Shown one piece after another: positions 45,351-55,639 of a stretch of DNA of 64,000 bases; position 1 is the stretch's first letter, and every line of letters starts with the position of its first letter. Source of the stretch: Allobosea sp. OK403 (GTDB lineage: Bacteria; Pseudomonadota; Alphaproteobacteria; Rhizobiales; Beijerinckiaceae); the NCBI RefSeq assembly GCF_900113835.1, contig NZ_FOQV01000002.1:310001-374000 (forward strand). Reading direction: 5' to 3'. The notes under the pieces were generated by a model. The model was not told the DNA's origin. It ran no database searches and worked only from the letters and a program-made list of their open reading frames with translations. The translations under genes and the position numbers were made by a program.

Positions 45351-46046
45351 TCACCAGGGAATCGCCTCGCCTGTCCAGCTTCGGAAGCTGTTGGTCTGGG
45401 CCATGCCCGACGTATCGATGGTGCGGATCAGGCTGGAGGCGCTCTCAGTCGGCGTGATGTCGGCCGCGCCGCCGCCCATATCAGTCTGGACCCAGCCGGG
45501 GTGGAACAAGAGCACGCTGACATCGCGCTCGCGGATGGCGTTGCCGAACACGACCATGGCCATGTTCACCGCCGTCTTTGAGGAGCGATAGATCAGCGAG
45601 CCCGACGGATTGCTGCCAATCGAGCCCATGCGGCTGGAGATGGTTGCGATCTTGCGGCCGGCGCCAGCCTCGACATTGGGCAGGAAGGCCTGCGCCACCC
45701 GTAAGGGCGCATAGACATTGACCTCGAAGACCTCGCGCCAAGCGTCGAAATCGACGCTCAGCCCGGTCTGCTTGTCACGCGGGCCATAGAGGCCGGCATT
45801 GTTCACCAGCACATCGAGCGGCTGATCGCCGAGCGCGGCCTTGGCTGCGGCGACGCTGTCATCGGAGGTGACGTCGAGCTCAAGCGGGATCAGCGTCGAT
45901 GTGTGCTCGGCTGCGAGCTCTGCCAGCGCCCCGCCCCAGGGGTTGCGCGCCGCCGCCACGACATGGTCGCCACGGCGCAGCAATTCCATCGTGATGGCAA
46001 GGCCGATGCCGCGATTGGCGCCGGTGATCATCCAAGTCTGAGGCAT
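45351..46046 (-). CDS. SDR family oxidoreductase
   Basis: A 231-residue SDR, with TGANRGIGLAITMELL (about residues 7-22), NNAGLYGP, the catalytic serine in ISSRMGSIG and YRSSKTAVNMAM with YxxxK. The C-terminus FHPGWVQTDMGGG (not the usual DGG end) places it in the carbonyl-reductase/sniffer-like subgroup. All catalytic residues are present. Substrate unknown. Convergent with LysE. Confidence 0.92.
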   Translation of the reverse strand: MPQTWMITGANRGIGLAITMELLRRGDHVVAAARNPWGGALAELAAEHTSTLIPLELDVTSDDSVAAAKAALGDQPLDVLVNNAGLYGPRDKQTGLSVDFDAWREVFEVNVYAPLRVAQAFLPNVEAGAGRKIATISSRMGSIGSNPSGSLIYRSSKTAVNMAMVVFGNAIRERDVSVLLFHPGWVQTDMGGGAADITPTESASSLIRTIDTSGMAQTNSFRSWTGEAIPW

Positions 46047-46141
46047 GGGGTGTCTCCGTGGTTGTCTCTGGAGTTAGGCCTTGCCGCCGCTTCTTTCCAG
46101 TCTGATGGTTCGCCGCCCAACGCAGGTGAAAGGATGTCCTG

Positions 46142-46936
46142 ATGACCCAGCAGCAGATTCGCTTCGACGACGGAGCCGCCTACGAACAGATGATGGGCAA
46201 ATGGAGCCGGCTCGCCGGCGACGTCTTCCTTGATTGGCTCGCCCCGGCCCAGGGCCTGCGCTGGGTCGATGTAGGTTGCGGTAACGGCGCTTCGACCCAG
46301 TTGGTCTTCGATCGCTGCGCGCCCGCCGTGCTGAAAGGCATCGATCCATCGCCCGGGCAGCTGGCTTTCGCGCGTACGCGGCCCGTCGCCGCGCTGGCGG
46401 AGTTTATGCTAGGCGACGCCATGGCGCTGCCGTTTGCGGCCGGGGATTTCGATGCCGCCATCATGGCGCTGGTGATCTTCTTCGTTCCCGACCCAGCCAA
46501 AGGCGTCGCGGAAATGGTCCGGGTCCTGCGCCCGGGCGGGCTGGTCGCGGCTTATGCCTGGGACATTCCCGGCGGCGGCTTCCCGCTCGAGCCGATCCAG
46601 GCGGAGATGAGGGCCTTCGGGTTCGAGCCGCTGCGCCCGCCACAGGCCGACATCGCGCGGATCGACGCCCTGGCGCGGCTCTGGACGGAAGCCGGCCTGA
46701 TCAATGTCGAGACGCGCGAGATCGTGGTGCAACGCGACTTTGCCGATTTCGACGAGTTCTGGAGGATCTGCCTGCTCAGCTCGGCGATCAGTGGCGCGGT
46801 CGCCGCCATGCTGCCCGACGATGTCGCGCTCCTGAAGGAGAGGGTCAAGGCGCGCCTGACCGCCGGACGCGACGGCCAGGTCTCCTACGTCGCACGGGCC
46901 AATGCCGTGAAAGGCACGACGCCAGCCACCTCATGA
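46142..46936 (+). CDS. Class I SAM-dependent methyltransferase
   Basis: A 264-residue UbiE/methyltransferase-11 type enzyme. Motif I WVDVGCGNGASTQLVFD (about residues 41-57), GIDPSPGQLAFA, the motif IV region GDAMALPFAAGDFDAAIMAL, and motif V VRVLRPGGLVAAY are all present. Substrate unknown. The ATG is preceded by AAAGGATGTCCT, a weak site. Divergent from the SDR gene. Confidence 0.9.
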   Translation: MTQQQIRFDDGAAYEQMMGKWSRLAGDVFLDWLAPAQGLRWVDVGCGNGASTQLVFDRCAPAVLKGIDPSPGQLAFARTRPVAALAEFMLGDAMALPFAAGDFDAAIMALVIFFVPDPAKGVAEMVRVLRPGGLVAAYAWDIPGGGFPLEPIQAEMRAFGFEPLRPPQADIARIDALARLWTEAGLINVETREIVVQRDFADFDEFWRICLLSSAISGAVAAMLPDDVALLKERVKARLTAGRDGQVSYVARANAVKGTTPATS

Positions 46937-46957
46937 GGAGACGTAAAGCGCGCTGTT

Positions 46958-47030
46958 AGAGCGTTTTCGAACCGCGTTAGAACAAAGGGCTGGAGCAAGT
47001 GAACGATCCAATCAGATCGGAAATTGCGCT
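46958..47030. repeat. Degenerate Hyphomicrobiales-type palindromic repeat
   Basis: AGAGCGTTTTCGAACC... ACAAAGGGCTGGAGCAAGTGAACGATCCAATCAGATCGG. By memory of alphaproteobacterial genomes, this resembles a common intergenic repeat with AGAGCGTTTTC and CAATCAGATC blocks. Different family from the element at 27165. Confidence 0.6.
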
Positions 47031-47081
47031 AGGGCCGGAAACGCATCGTCACCCCCAACACGGCAAGACGCGGGCCATGCC

Positions 47082-50000
47082 TCACCCCTTCGGCTTGCCA
47101 TATCCCCCGGCCGTCGGCGTGATCACCGTCACCGCCTCGCCAGCCTGCAGCAGCGTCTGGTCGCAGGGCTTCAGCTCCTCGACTGCGCCGGACAGCCTGC
47201 GCACCGTCGTCTTGCCCACTTGCCCGGCCTCGCCGCCTTTCACGCCGAAGGGGCGGACCTTGCGATGTGAGGCGAGGATGGCGCAGTCCATGGTCTTGCG
47301 GAAACGGATGGTGCGGCTGGTGCCGTCGCCGGCGCTCCACTCACCCTTGCCGCCGGAGCCGGCCCGGATGTGGAAATCCTCCAGCACGACCGGGAAACGC
47401 GTCTCCAGGATTTCCGGGTCGGTCAGGCGGGAGTTCGTCATATGGACATGCACGCCCGAGGTGCCGTTGAAACCCGGGCCCGCAGGCGAGCCCGAACAGA
47501 TCGTCTCGTAATACTGGTACTCGTCATTGCCGAAGGTGAGGTTGTTCATCGTGCCCTGCGAGGCCGACATCGCCTCCAGCGCCCCAAACAGCGTGTTCGT
47601 CACGGCCTGGCTGACTTCGACATTGCCCGCCACCACGGCGGCCGGATAACGCGGCGAGAGCATCGACCCCTCCGGGATGATGATCCTGATCGGCCTGAGG
47701 CAGCCGGCATTCATCGGGATCGCGTCGTCGACCATGACCCGGAAGACATAGAGCACGGCAGCCCGCGTCACCGGGGCCGGCGCGTTGAAATTGTCGCCGC
47801 GCTGCTCCGAAGTGCCGGTGAAATCGACCGTCGCCTCGCGCTTCTCGCGATCGATCGTGAGCTTGACCTTGATCGCACAGCCCTGGTCCATCGGATAGGT
47901 GAACTCGGCGTCGTGGAGCTTGGTCAAAAGCCGCGCCACGCTCTCGGCCGCATTGTCCTGGACATGGCCCATATAGGCCTGGACCACGTCGAGCCCGAAG
48001 GAGGCGATCATCTTCCTGAGCTCCGCCACGCCCTTCTCATTGGCGGCAATCTGGGCCTTCAGATCGTTGACGTTCTGGACGACGTTGCGGACCGGGTAGC
48101 GCGCGCCGGTCAGGAGCTTGACGAGATCATCCTCGCAGAAGCGGCCTCGATCGACGATCTTGAAATTGTCGATATAGACGCCCTCCTCCTCGATATGCGT
48201 CGCCAGCGGCGACATCGAACCAGGCGCCACGCCGCCGACATCGGCATGGTGGCCGCGGCTCGCCACCCAGAACAGGATCTCCTTCTCCGCCTCGTCGAAG
48301 ACCGGCGTGCAGACGGTGATGTCGGGCAGATGCGTGCCGCCATTATAGGGCGCGTTCAGGCAATAGACGTCGCCAGGCTTGATCACCGGATTGTTCTTGA
48401 TGACGGTCTCGACCGACTTGTCCATCGAGCCGAGATGCACCGGCATGTGAGGTGCGTTGGCGACGAGAGAGGCGGTGGTGTCGAAGACGGCGCAGGAGAA
48501 GTCGAGCCGCTCCTTGATATTCACGGAATAGGCCGTGTTCTGCAGCGTCACGCCCATCTGCTCGGCGATCGACATGAACAGGTTGTTGAAGATCTCCAGC
48601 ATCACCGGATCAGCCTTGGTGCCGATCGCGGCGTTCTGGACCAGCGCCTTCGCGCGCACCAGCACGAGATGGTCCTTGGCCGTGAGCTTGGCCGACCAGC
48701 CCTCCTCGACCACGACGGTCTGGTTCGGCTCGATGATGATGGCCGGCCCCGCAATCTGCTGGCCGGGCGACATCGCCTCACGGCGCACGATCGCCGCTTC
48801 ATGCCACTGCCCCTTCGAGAACAGGCGGGTGCGCTCCGCCGTCGCCGGCTCGCCCGCTCTCTCCGTCGACGATGCCTCCTCGAACTTCGCCCCGCCGCCG
48901 ACAGCCTCGACCTCGACCGCCTCGACGACCAGCGCCTTGCTCTCATCCATGAAGCCGAAACGCGCCTTGTGTGCGAGCTGGAAGGCTTGCCTCATCTCGG
49001 CGCGGGGGCCGGCCGCGACGGCGATCGCCGTGTCGGTGCCGGCATAGCGGATATGGGCTCTGACATAGATGGCGATCGCCTCAGCGGGCACGCCCTGCCC
49101 CGTCAGCTCGGAGCGGGTCTCGCCCGCGAGCTTGTCGGCAACGCCTGCGATGGCAGCCTTCGCCCCATCGTCGAGCGGCACATCGAGCGCCGCCGTCCGC
49201 GTCGAGCGGATTTCGGCGAGCCCCATGCCATAGGCCGAGAGCAGGCCGGAGAACGGATGCAGCAGCACGGTCTTGATGCCGAGCGCATCGGCCACCAGGC
49301 AGGCATGCTGCCCGCCGGCGCCGCCGAAGGAGTTCAGCGCATAGCGGGTGATGTCGTAGCCGCGCTGGACGGAGATCTTCTTGATCGCCTCAGCCATGTT
49401 GGCGACCGCGATCTGGATGAAGCCGTCGGCGACCTCCTCGGGCGAGCGGCCATCGCCGACCTCGGCCGCGAGCGCCGCGAACTTCGCCTTGACGGTCTCG
49501 ACATCGAGCGGCTGATCGCGCTTCTCGCCGAAGATCGGCGGGAAATAGGCCGGGATCAGCTTGCCGACCATGACGTTCGCATCGGTCACCGCGAGCGGCC
49601 CACCACGGCGATAGGCGGCCGGCCCCGGATTGGCGCCGGCGGAATCGGGCCCGACGCGGAAGCGCGCGCCGTCATAATGCAGGATCGAGCCGCCGCCGGC
49701 CGCAACGGTATGGATCAGCATCATTGGCGCGCGCATGCGCACGCCGGCGACCTCGGTCTCGAAGGCCCGCTCATATTCGCCGTCGAAATGAGCGACATCG
49801 GTCGAGGTGCCGCCCATGTCGAAGCCGATGACCTTGTCGAAGCCGGCCGAGCGGCCGGTCTCGGCAAGGCCGACGACGCCGCCGGCCGGGCCGGACAGGA
49901 TTGCGTCCTTGCCCTGGAACAGCTCCGCAGCGGTGAGGCCGCCCGAGGACATCATGAACATCAATCGCGCGCCGGTGCGGGCGATATCGAGTTCCTCCGA

Positions 50001-50681
50001 GACTTGCGCGACATAGCGGCCCAGGATCGGCGAGAGATAAGCATCGACCACCGCCGTATCGCCGCGCCCGACCAGCTTGATCAGGGGGGAGACCTCATGG
50101 CTCACCGAAACCTGCGGGAAGCCGATCTCGCGGGCGATGCGGGCCGCGACCTGCTCATGGGCGGGATAGCGATAGGCGTGCATGAAGACGATCGCGACGG
50201 CGCGGAAGCCGGCATCGAACTGCGCCTGAAGCGCAACACGGATCGCGGCCTCGTCAGGCGCGCGCTCGACCTCGCCATCGGCCAGCACACGCTCGTCGAT
50301 CTCGGCCACGGCGTCATAGAGCTGCTCGGGCTTGATGATCTCCTTGGCGAAGATGTCGGGCCGCGCCTGGTAGCCGATGCGCAGCGCATCGCGGAAGCCC
50401 TTGGTGATGACCAGCAGCGTGCGATCGCCCTTGCGCTCGAGCAGCGCATTGGTGGCGACCGTGGTGCCCATCCGCACCTCGTCGATCAGCCCGGCCGGGA
50501 TCGGCTCTCCCGTCTTCAGCCCGAGATGGTCGCGGATGCCCTGCACGGCCGCATCGCGATAGGCGCCCGGATTCTCCGAGAGCAGCTTTCTGGCGTGAAG
50601 TTTGCCTGAGGGATCGCGGCCGATCACATCGGTGAAGGTGCCGCCACGGTCGATCCAGAAGTCCCAGCGACCCGTCGTCAT
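47082..50681 (-). CDS. Fused hydantoinase B/oxoprolinase (HyuA-HyuB, 5-oxoprolinase type)
   Basis: A 1199-residue two-part enzyme. The N-terminal ~690 residues are the ATP-using hydantoinase A domain ([18 protein letters not shown] at the start, [49 protein letters not shown]). The C-terminal ~500 are hydantoinase B ([56 protein letters not shown] end). This single-chain layout is that of 5-oxoprolinases, which open pyroglutamate to glutamate with ATP; other N-acyl lactams are possible. Start at the ATG behind GGGGGAGG. Divergent from a TRAP transporter that probably imports its substrate. Confidence 0.92.
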   Translation of the reverse strand: MTTGRWDFWIDRGGTFTDVIGRDPSGKLHARKLLSENPGAYRDAAVQGIRDHLGLKTGEPIPAGLIDEVRMGTTVATNALLERKGDRTLLVITKGFRDALRIGYQARPDIFAKEIIKPEQLYDAVAEIDERVLADGEVERAPDEAAIRVALQAQFDAGFRAVAIVFMHAYRYPAHEQVAARIAREIGFPQVSVSHEVSPLIKLVGRGDTAVVDAYLSPILGRYVAQVSEELDIARTGARLMFMMSSGGLTAAELFQGKDAILSGPAGGVVGLAETGRSAGFDKVIGFDMGGTSTDVAHFDGEYERAFETEVAGVRMRAPMMLIHTVAAGGGSILHYDGARFRVGPDSAGANPGPAAYRRGGPLAVTDANVMVGKLIPAYFPPIFGEKRDQPLDVETVKAKFAALAAEVGDGRSPEEVADGFIQIAVANMAEAIKKISVQRGYDITRYALNSFGGAGGQHACLVADALGIKTVLLHPFSGLLSAYGMGLAEIRSTRTAALDVPLDDGAKAAIAGVADKLAGETRSELTGQGVPAEAIAIYVRAHIRYAGTDTAIAVAAGPRAEMRQAFQLAHKARFGFMDESKALVVEAVEVEAVGGGAKFEEASSTERAGEPATAERTRLFSKGQWHEAAIVRREAMSPGQQIAGPAIIIEPNQTVVVEEGWSAKLTAKDHLVLVRAKALVQNAAIGTKADPVMLEIFNNLFMSIAEQMGVTLQNTAYSVNIKERLDFSCAVFDTTASLVANAPHMPVHLGSMDKSVETVIKNNPVIKPGDVYCLNAPYNGGTHLPDITVCTPVFDEAEKEILFWVASRGHHADVGGVAPGSMSPLATHIEEEGVYIDNFKIVDRGRFCEDDLVKLLTGARYPVRNVVQNVNDLKAQIAANEKGVAELRKMIASFGLDVVQAYMGHVQDNAAESVARLLTKLHDAEFTYPMDQGCAIKVKLTIDREKREATVDFTGTSEQRGDNFNAPAPVTRAAVLYVFRVMVDDAIPMNAGCLRPIRIIIPEGSMLSPRYPAAVVAGNVEVSQAVTNTLFGALEAMSASQGTMNNLTFGNDEYQYYETICSGSPAGPGFNGTSGVHVHMTNSRLTDPEILETRFPVVLEDFHIRAGSGGKGEWSAGDGTSRTIRFRKTMDCAILASHRKVRPFGVKGGEAGQVGKTTVRRLSGAVEELKPCDQTLLQAGEAVTVITPTAGGYGKPKG

Positions 50682-50725
50682 GTGAAGCCTCCCCCGGCGC
50701 GAACAAGCGGGCGAGAGGCCCGATG

Positions 50726-50756
50726 ACGTTTCATCGATAAATTGTCGATGAAACGT
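50726..50756. promoter_or_regulatory. Perfect 12-bp inverted repeat (operator candidate)
   Basis: ACGTTTCATCGA-TAAATTG-TCGATGAAACGT, 45 bases ahead of the oxoprolinase start and touching the -35 of the TRAP promoter. A site of this size and symmetry is a strong candidate for the operator of the catabolic locus. Confidence 0.7.
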
Positions 50757-50783
50757 TGACAAGCAGGATTCGACGGCTACGAT
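50756..50783 (+). promoter_or_regulatory. Sigma70-type promoter of the TRAP operon
   Basis: TTGACA (50756-50761), a 16-base spacer, TACGAT (50778-50783). It would start about 75 bases before the dctQ-like ATG. Its -35 shares one base with the inverted repeat. Confidence 0.6.
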
Positions 50784-50867
50784 CCCAATTGTGACCGGAA
50801 CATGGCTGAGGGGCCAGACCGATCTGGAGCCTGACATCCTTGGGCTCTCACGAAGCAGGAGGATGCA

Positions 50868-51467
50868 ATGACGGGGTCAGCCCTGACAATCGACGACGCG
50901 CGCCGCCACGAGGCTGGAGTGATCCGTCGCGCGCTCGATTTCCTCTACCTCGCCGCAGGCTACGCCGCCGGCGCCTTCCTCGTCGCCATCTTCGTGCTGA
51001 TGATGCTCCTCTCGATCGGCCGCGAGATCAATCTCAACGTGCCTTCCGGCGACGATTTCACCTCATGGTCGCTCGTCGCGATGGCGTTCCTCGGCCTCGC
51101 CCACACCTTCAAGCGCGGCGAGATGATCCGCGTCGGGCTCTTGCTCGAAAGATTGCAAGGCCGACCCAAGCGCATCGCCGAATTGCTCTCGCTGACGATC
51201 GCGGCAGCCTTCATCGGCTACTTTACCTGGCAGGCCGGCCAACTCGCCTATGATTCCTGGCGCTTCTTCGACATGTCGACCGGCGTTGTCTCGATCCCGC
51301 TCTGGATTCCGCAGCTCGGGCTCGTCGCCGGGCTTGCGATCCTGCTGATCGCCATTCTCGACGAATGGCTGATCGTCGCCTCCGGCCGGCGGCCGACCTA
51401 TGAGAAGGAGCCGGCAGCGACGCCCGAGGAACTGATCGAACGCGTCGCTTCGGGCGGGGGAGTCTGA
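50868..51467 (+). CDS. TRAP transporter small permease subunit (DctQ-like)
   Basis: 199 residues, four membrane helices (about 27-50, 65-83, 106-124 and 147-166), the DctQ fold that couples binding protein to the large permease. The [30 protein letters not shown] stretch, broken here only by helix ends, is typical. It ends four bases before the large subunit gene. First gene of a Q-M-P TRAP operon. The ligand is likely the substrate of the divergent oxoprolinase. Confidence 0.9.
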   Translation: MTGSALTIDDARRHEAGVIRRALDFLYLAAGYAAGAFLVAIFVLMMLLSIGREINLNVPSGDDFTSWSLVAMAFLGLAHTFKRGEMIRVGLLLERLQGRPKRIAELLSLTIAAAFIGYFTWQAGQLAYDSWRFFDMSTGVVSIPLWIPQLGLVAGLAILLIAILDEWLIVASGRRPTYEKEPAATPEELIERVASGGGV

Positions 51468-51471
51468 GACC

Positions 51472-52788
51472 ATGTTTCCCGCTCTCGGTCTGCCCGAACT
51501 CTCGATGGTGCTGCTCGGCTTCCTCATCGCCATCCTCGCCAGCGGCGTCTGGATCGCGGTGGGGCTGGGCCTCGTCGGCCTGCTCGCCATGGTCATCACC
51601 ACCAACATCCCGATCGGCCAGGTGCTCGCCACCACGGTCTGGAGCGCCTCGGCCTCCTGGACGCTGGCAGCGCTGCCGCTCTTCATCTGGATGGGCGAGA
51701 TCCTGTTCCGCACCCGCCTCTCCGAGCAGATGTTCAAAGGCCTCTCGCCCTGGCTGCAATGGCTGCCGGGCCGGCTGATCCATACCAACATCATCGGCTG
51801 CGGCATCTTCGCCGCCGTCTCGGGCTCATCGGCGGCGACTTGCGCGACGATCGGCAAGATCGCCCTGCCCGAGCTGAAGAAGCGCGGCTACGACGACAGC
51901 ATGGCGCTGGGCTCGCTCGCCGGCTCCGGTACGCTCGGCCTGCTGATCCCACCCTCGATCCCGATGGTGGTCTATGCGGTCACCGCCAATGTATCGGTGT
52001 TGCAGGTCTTCCTCGGCGGCTTCCTGCCCGGCGCGCTCGTGATGGCGCTCTATATGGGCTACGTCATCATCTGGTCGCTGCTGAACCCGGACAAGACACC
52101 GCCGCGCGACCCGGTCATGCCGTTCCTGACCAAACTCAGGGAATCGGCCAAGCTCGCGCCCTGCCTCATTCTGATCGCGCTCGTCTTCCTCTCGCTTGTG
52201 CTAGGCTTCGCCACTGCGACCGAATGCGCCGCCTGGGGCGTGATGGGCGCGCTGCTGCTCGCCTGGTGGAGCGGCACGCTGACCTGGCCGACGCTGCTCG
52301 AAAGCATCATGAGCGCGACCCGGCTGACCTGCATGATCATGCTGATCCTGGCGGGCGCCGCGTTCTGCACCGCCGCCATGGCCTATACCGGCATCCCCGC
52401 CGCGCTCGCCGAATGGGTCAAGGGCCAGCAGCTCTCGCCACATATGCTCGTGCTGGCGCTGACCTGCATGTACATCATCCTGGGCTGCCTGATCGACGGC
52501 ATCTCGATGATCGTGCTCACCGCCGTGATCGTGCTGCCTATGGTCAAGGAGGCCGGCTTCGACCTGGTCTGGTTCGGCGTCTACCTGATCATCCATGTCG
52601 AGATGGCGCAGATCACCCCGCCTGTCGGCTTCAACCTCTTCGTGCTGCAGAACATGAGCGGCAAGGACACGATGACGGTAGCGAAGGCGGCCTTTCCGTT
52701 CTTCCTTCTGCTCAACGTCGCCGTGATCATCATCACCACCTTCCCGCAGATCGTGCTCTATCTGCCGAAGCTCGCTTTCCCGGACTGA
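51472..52788 (+). CDS. TRAP transporter large permease subunit (DctM-like)
   Basis: A 438-residue, twelve-helix sodium-coupled large permease. Signature stretches are SGSSAATCATIGKIALPELKKRGYD, GSGTLGLLIPPSIPMVVYAV, and CLIDGISMIVLTAVIVLPM followed by MAQITPPVGFNLFVLQ. Length and motifs match DctM. It is four bases after the small permease and followed by the binding protein. Confidence 0.95.
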   Translation: MFPALGLPELSMVLLGFLIAILASGVWIAVGLGLVGLLAMVITTNIPIGQVLATTVWSASASWTLAALPLFIWMGEILFRTRLSEQMFKGLSPWLQWLPGRLIHTNIIGCGIFAAVSGSSAATCATIGKIALPELKKRGYDDSMALGSLAGSGTLGLLIPPSIPMVVYAVTANVSVLQVFLGGFLPGALVMALYMGYVIIWSLLNPDKTPPRDPVMPFLTKLRESAKLAPCLILIALVFLSLVLGFATATECAAWGVMGALLLAWWSGTLTWPTLLESIMSATRLTCMIMLILAGAAFCTAAMAYTGIPAALAEWVKGQQLSPHMLVLALTCMYIILGCLIDGISMIVLTAVIVLPMVKEAGFDLVWFGVYLIIHVEMAQITPPVGFNLFVLQNMSGKDTMTVAKAAFPFFLLLNVAVIIITTFPQIVLYLPKLAFPD

Positions 52789-52824
52789 CCCAAAAAATCC
52801 AAACAACAGAGAGGGATACGCATC

Positions 52825-53814
52825 ATGATCAGCCGTAGAAACCTGGCCGCCGCCGCGCTCGCCTTCGGCGTCAGCGCGCTCGCATTCGCAGCCTCCGCGG
52901 CAGCCCAGACCAAGTGGAACCTTCCGGGCGCCTACCCGTCCGACAACCCGCACACCGAGAACCTCGTCGCCTTCTCCAAGGACGTCGAGGCTGCGACGTC
53001 AGGCAAGCTCATCATCACCATCCACCCCGGCGCATCGCTGTTCAAGGCGCCGGAGATCAAGCGCGCTGTGCAAAGCGGGCAGGCCCAGATGGGCGAAGTG
53101 CTGCTCTCGATCCACGAGAACGAGGATCCGTTGTTCGGCATCGACGTGGTGCCGTTCCTGGCCACCAGCTTCGCGGACTCGATGAAGCTCTACAAGGCCT
53201 CGAAGCCCGCGGTGGAGAAGAAGCTCGCAGCCCAGGGCCTGCAGTTGCTCTTCATGGTTCCCTGGGCACCTCAGGGCGTCTACGCCAAGAAGGAACTCAA
53301 CACGATCGAGGACATGAAGGGGCTGAAATGGCGCTCCTACAATGTCGGTACCGCGCGCCTGGGCGAACTGCTCGGCATGCAGTCCGTCACGATCCAGGCG
53401 GCCGAACTGCCCCAGGCGCTGGCAACCGGCGTGGTCAACTCGTTCATGTCCTCGGGCGGCACCGGCTATGACAGCAAGGTCTGGGAATCGCTGACGCATT
53501 TCTACGATGTGCAGGCCTGGATTCCGAAGGACGCGACCTTCGTCAACAAGGCAGCTTTCGATGCGCTGGACAAGCCGACGCAGGAGGCGATCCTGAAAGC
53601 CGCCGCGACCGCCGAGGCGCGCGGCTGGAAGGCCTGGGAAGACAAGACCAACTGGTATCTTGAGCAGCTCAAGGCCAAGGGCCTGAAGATCCTGCAGCCC
53701 ACGCCCGCACTCACCGCCGGCTTCAAGAAGGCTGGCGAAACCCTGACCGCCGACTGGCTGAAGAAGGCCGGCCCCGACGGCCAGGCGATCGTCGACGCCT
53801 ATAAGAAGATGTGA
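52825..53814 (+). CDS. TRAP transporter substrate-binding protein (DctP-like)
   Basis: A 329-residue periplasmic binding protein with a signal peptide (SRRNLAAAALAFGVSALAF..., cleavage after about residue 27). Family features are VQSGQAQMGEVLLSIHENEDPLFGIDVVPFL (domain I), the KWRSYNVGTARL arginine region that usually binds a carboxylate, and AAELPQALATGVVNSFMSSG. The arginine fits a carboxylated ligand such as pyroglutamate. Last gene of the operon, with a palindromic repeat after it. Confidence 0.92.
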   Translation: MISRRNLAAAALAFGVSALAFAASAAAQTKWNLPGAYPSDNPHTENLVAFSKDVEAATSGKLIITIHPGASLFKAPEIKRAVQSGQAQMGEVLLSIHENEDPLFGIDVVPFLATSFADSMKLYKASKPAVEKKLAAQGLQLLFMVPWAPQGVYAKKELNTIEDMKGLKWRSYNVGTARLGELLGMQSVTIQAAELPQALATGVVNSFMSSGGTGYDSKVWESLTHFYDVQAWIPKDATFVNKAAFDALDKPTQEAILKAAATAEARGWKAWEDKTNWYLEQLKAKGLKILQPTPALTAGFKKAGETLTADWLKKAGPDGQAIVDAYKKM

Positions 53815-53840
53815 GGAACACGATCTCCGCCCCTTGAAGG

Positions 53841-54012
53841 CGGCGCGCGGGGAACCCTCTCCCGTAGGGAGAGGGCAGGGTGAGGGGTCGGCCGTTTGAC
53901 GCTTTGGCCGAGGCTTGACCGCCCTCTCGCTTTGAGCTCGGCGCTCCACTGGTCGATGGGCCTACACCTCACCCCTGCCCCTCTCCTTACAGGAGAGGGG
54001 TTCCCCGCGCCC
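53841..54012. repeat. Inverted repeat of GAGAGGG/CCCTCTC type after the TRAP operon
   Basis: CGCGGGGAACCCTCTCC and CAGGGTGAGGGG on one side, and CCTCACCCCTG and GAGAGGGGTTCCCCGCG on the other, are complementary. The region separates dctP from the MarR-like gene and could form a long hairpin that weakens read-through. Confidence 0.7.
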
Positions 54013-54028
54013 TTCCCGGCTAAGTCAT

Positions 54029-54550
54029 ATGCAATCTCCCCCCGACGACCTCGGCCCCATCGTCTCCTCCGGCCACCTCGCCTCGGGCGCGATGCCGGCG
54101 CTGTCGGAGTTCGAGTTCGCCATGAACATGACGGCGCATGCCTTCCAGCGCTGGATCGTGCGCGCCATGGCGGCTGCCGGGCTGGCCGACCTGTCGCCGC
54201 TCGACGTGCTGGTGCTGCACAACGTCAACCATCGCGCCAAGCCCAAGCGCCTCGCCGATATCTGCCTCGTCCTCAATATCGAGGACACCCATCTGGTGAA
54301 CTACTCGCTCAAGAAGCTCGAGCGCCTCAGGCTCCTGAAGGGCGGCCGCAAGGGCAAGGAAAAGACCGTCCAGGTCACCCAGGCCGGCGAGGATGCCTGC
54401 AAGCGCTACGCCCAGATCCGTGAGCAGCTCCTGGTCAAATCGGTGCTGAGCACCGGCCTCGACCCGGCACGCCTTTCCGAGATCGCCGCCGCGATGCGCT
54501 CGCTCTCGGGCCATTACGACCAGGCGGCGCGGGCGGCGGCAAGCCTGTAG
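54029..54550 (+). CDS. MarR-like winged-helix regulator
   Basis: A 173-residue protein with a predicted winged HTH. RLADICLVLNIEDTHLVNYSLKKLERLRLLKGGRK (about residues 72-106) is the recognition helix and wing; flanking helices could form a dimer interface as in MarR. It lies after the TRAP operon, in the same direction, so it is the natural candidate to bind the 50726 inverted repeat (inference). Start at the ATG at 54029; upstream sequence is repeat. Confidence 0.8.
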   Translation: MQSPPDDLGPIVSSGHLASGAMPALSEFEFAMNMTAHAFQRWIVRAMAAAGLADLSPLDVLVLHNVNHRAKPKRLADICLVLNIEDTHLVNYSLKKLERLRLLKGGRKGKEKTVQVTQAGEDACKRYAQIREQLLVKSVLSTGLDPARLSEIAAAMRSLSGHYDQAARAAASL

Positions 54551-54735
54551 AGTGGCTCCACCTCCCCTTCTCCCCTCGCGGGAGGTGCCCCGGCAGGGGC
54601 GGATGAGGGGGAGCCGTGCCTTTTCCGGTTGGCGTCGTGTTCGGCTGAGGCGGAAAGCTCACAGCGCCCCCTCATCCGTCTCGGCTTCGCCGATCCACCT
54701 TCCCCCGCGAGGGGAGAAGGGAGAGGCGGCACCGA
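54551..54735. repeat. Inverted repeat after the MarR-like gene
   Basis: CACCTCCCCTTCTCCCCTCGC and CGGATGAGGGGGAGC on the left pair with CCCCCTCATCCG and GCGAGGGGAGAAGGGAGAGG on the right. It fills the 310-base gap before the GST gene together with a short stretch (54736-54861) in which I see nothing. Confidence 0.7.
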
Positions 54736-54861
54736 AAACCCGGCTGGCTCATCGCCGCGAGGGTTTCGGGCTTGGCTTGGTTGCGTATCCAAGGGGATGC
54801 GCGGAGCCGGGTAGCGTCGCAGGCACTGCTGCGTGCCGATACGCCTGTTCAGATAAGGTTT

Positions 54862-55518
54862 TCAGACAGACGCCTCGGTCGGCTCCGACATCGTCACCCG
54901 GTTCTTTACACTGGGGCGCTCCTGCGTCCTTGCGTACCAGGCTTGCAGCGCCTCGCACTCTGCGGGCACCGGAAGCTCCACGAGCCCCGCGAAGATCAAG
55001 CCGCCGATGACCGTGATGTCGGCCATCGAGAAGGCCTCACCGGCGACGAATGGCTGTCTGTTCAGAACGCCATCGAAATAGTGCATGCCCTTCAGGGCCT
55101 TGTCGCGCTGACGGAAGCCCCACTCGGCGTTCTGATAAATCTCGACATCGGGGCCAAGCCCCGGCGTGGCGTGGTGGAAGTAAACACTGATGGCGTCGAG
55201 CAATTCCAGCTCGGCGCGCTTGCTCATCATATGGATCACGCCCTTTTCGCGCGGTGTTCCGCCGGTGAGCGTGGGAACCCCATCAAGCCCGTCGAGATAT
55301 TCGGTAATGGCGGTGCACTCGGCAATGAAGGTCCCATCCTCGAGTTCGAGCACCGGCAGCGTGCCCGAATAGTTCTTGGCGCGGAACTCGGGCGTCTTGT
55401 GCTCGCCTTTCCGGAGATTGATCGACACGAATTGGACGCGCGATTGCAGGGCTTTCTCGGCCAAAGCGATGCGGACGCGAGCGGGATACGGCCCGGTGGG
55501 CCAATCGTAAATCTTCAT
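54862..55518 (-). CDS. Glutathione S-transferase family protein
   Basis: A 218-residue GST. The thioredoxin-like N-terminal domain (about 1-80) has KIYDWPTGPYPARVRIALAEK and the ligand-binding SGTLPVLELEDGTFIAECTAI. The helical C-terminal domain includes the N-capping region SMADITVIGGLIFAG. Start at the ATG behind AGGAAG; the longer frame runs into the operator. It probably detoxifies electrophiles. Divergent from a TetR gene whose operators lie between them. Confidence 0.9.
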   Translation of the reverse strand: MKIYDWPTGPYPARVRIALAEKALQSRVQFVSINLRKGEHKTPEFRAKNYSGTLPVLELEDGTFIAECTAITEYLDGLDGVPTLTGGTPREKGVIHMMSKRAELELLDAISVYFHHATPGLGPDVEIYQNAEWGFRQRDKALKGMHYFDGVLNRQPFVAGEAFSMADITVIGGLIFAGLVELPVPAECEALQAWYARTQERPSVKNRVTMSEPTEASV

Positions 55519-55531
55519 CGCCGCTTCCTTT

Positions 55532-55557
55532 TTGTCTACCTGCCACTTGGTAGACAA
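55532..55557. promoter_or_regulatory. TetR-type operator O1 between GST and regulator
   Basis: TTGTCTACC-TGCCACTT-GGTAGACAA, perfect 9-bp arms, 14 bases ahead of the GST start. Confidence 0.7.
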
Positions 55558-55590
55558 ATACGTAGAGCTTCACACCTCCCCGGTCAACGC

Positions 55591-55608
55591 CTATCTGTCA
55601 CTTGGTAG
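55591..55608. promoter_or_regulatory. TetR-type operator O2, near the regulator start
   Basis: CTATCTGTCACTTGGTAG matches the core of O1 (CTACCTGCCACTTGGTAG) at 16 of 18 bases. O1 and O2 would let the TetR protein control both the GST and its own gene. Confidence 0.65.
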
Positions 55609-55639
55609 GTTCTCGGCTACGAAGCAGTGAGGCAGCGAA

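Noticed and set aside
47370..50609. A 1079-codon open frame on the plus strand
   Set aside because: It is antisense to the fused oxoprolinase; composition is Arg/Asp/His-rich, as expected for a shadow frame in high-GC DNA, with no family features.
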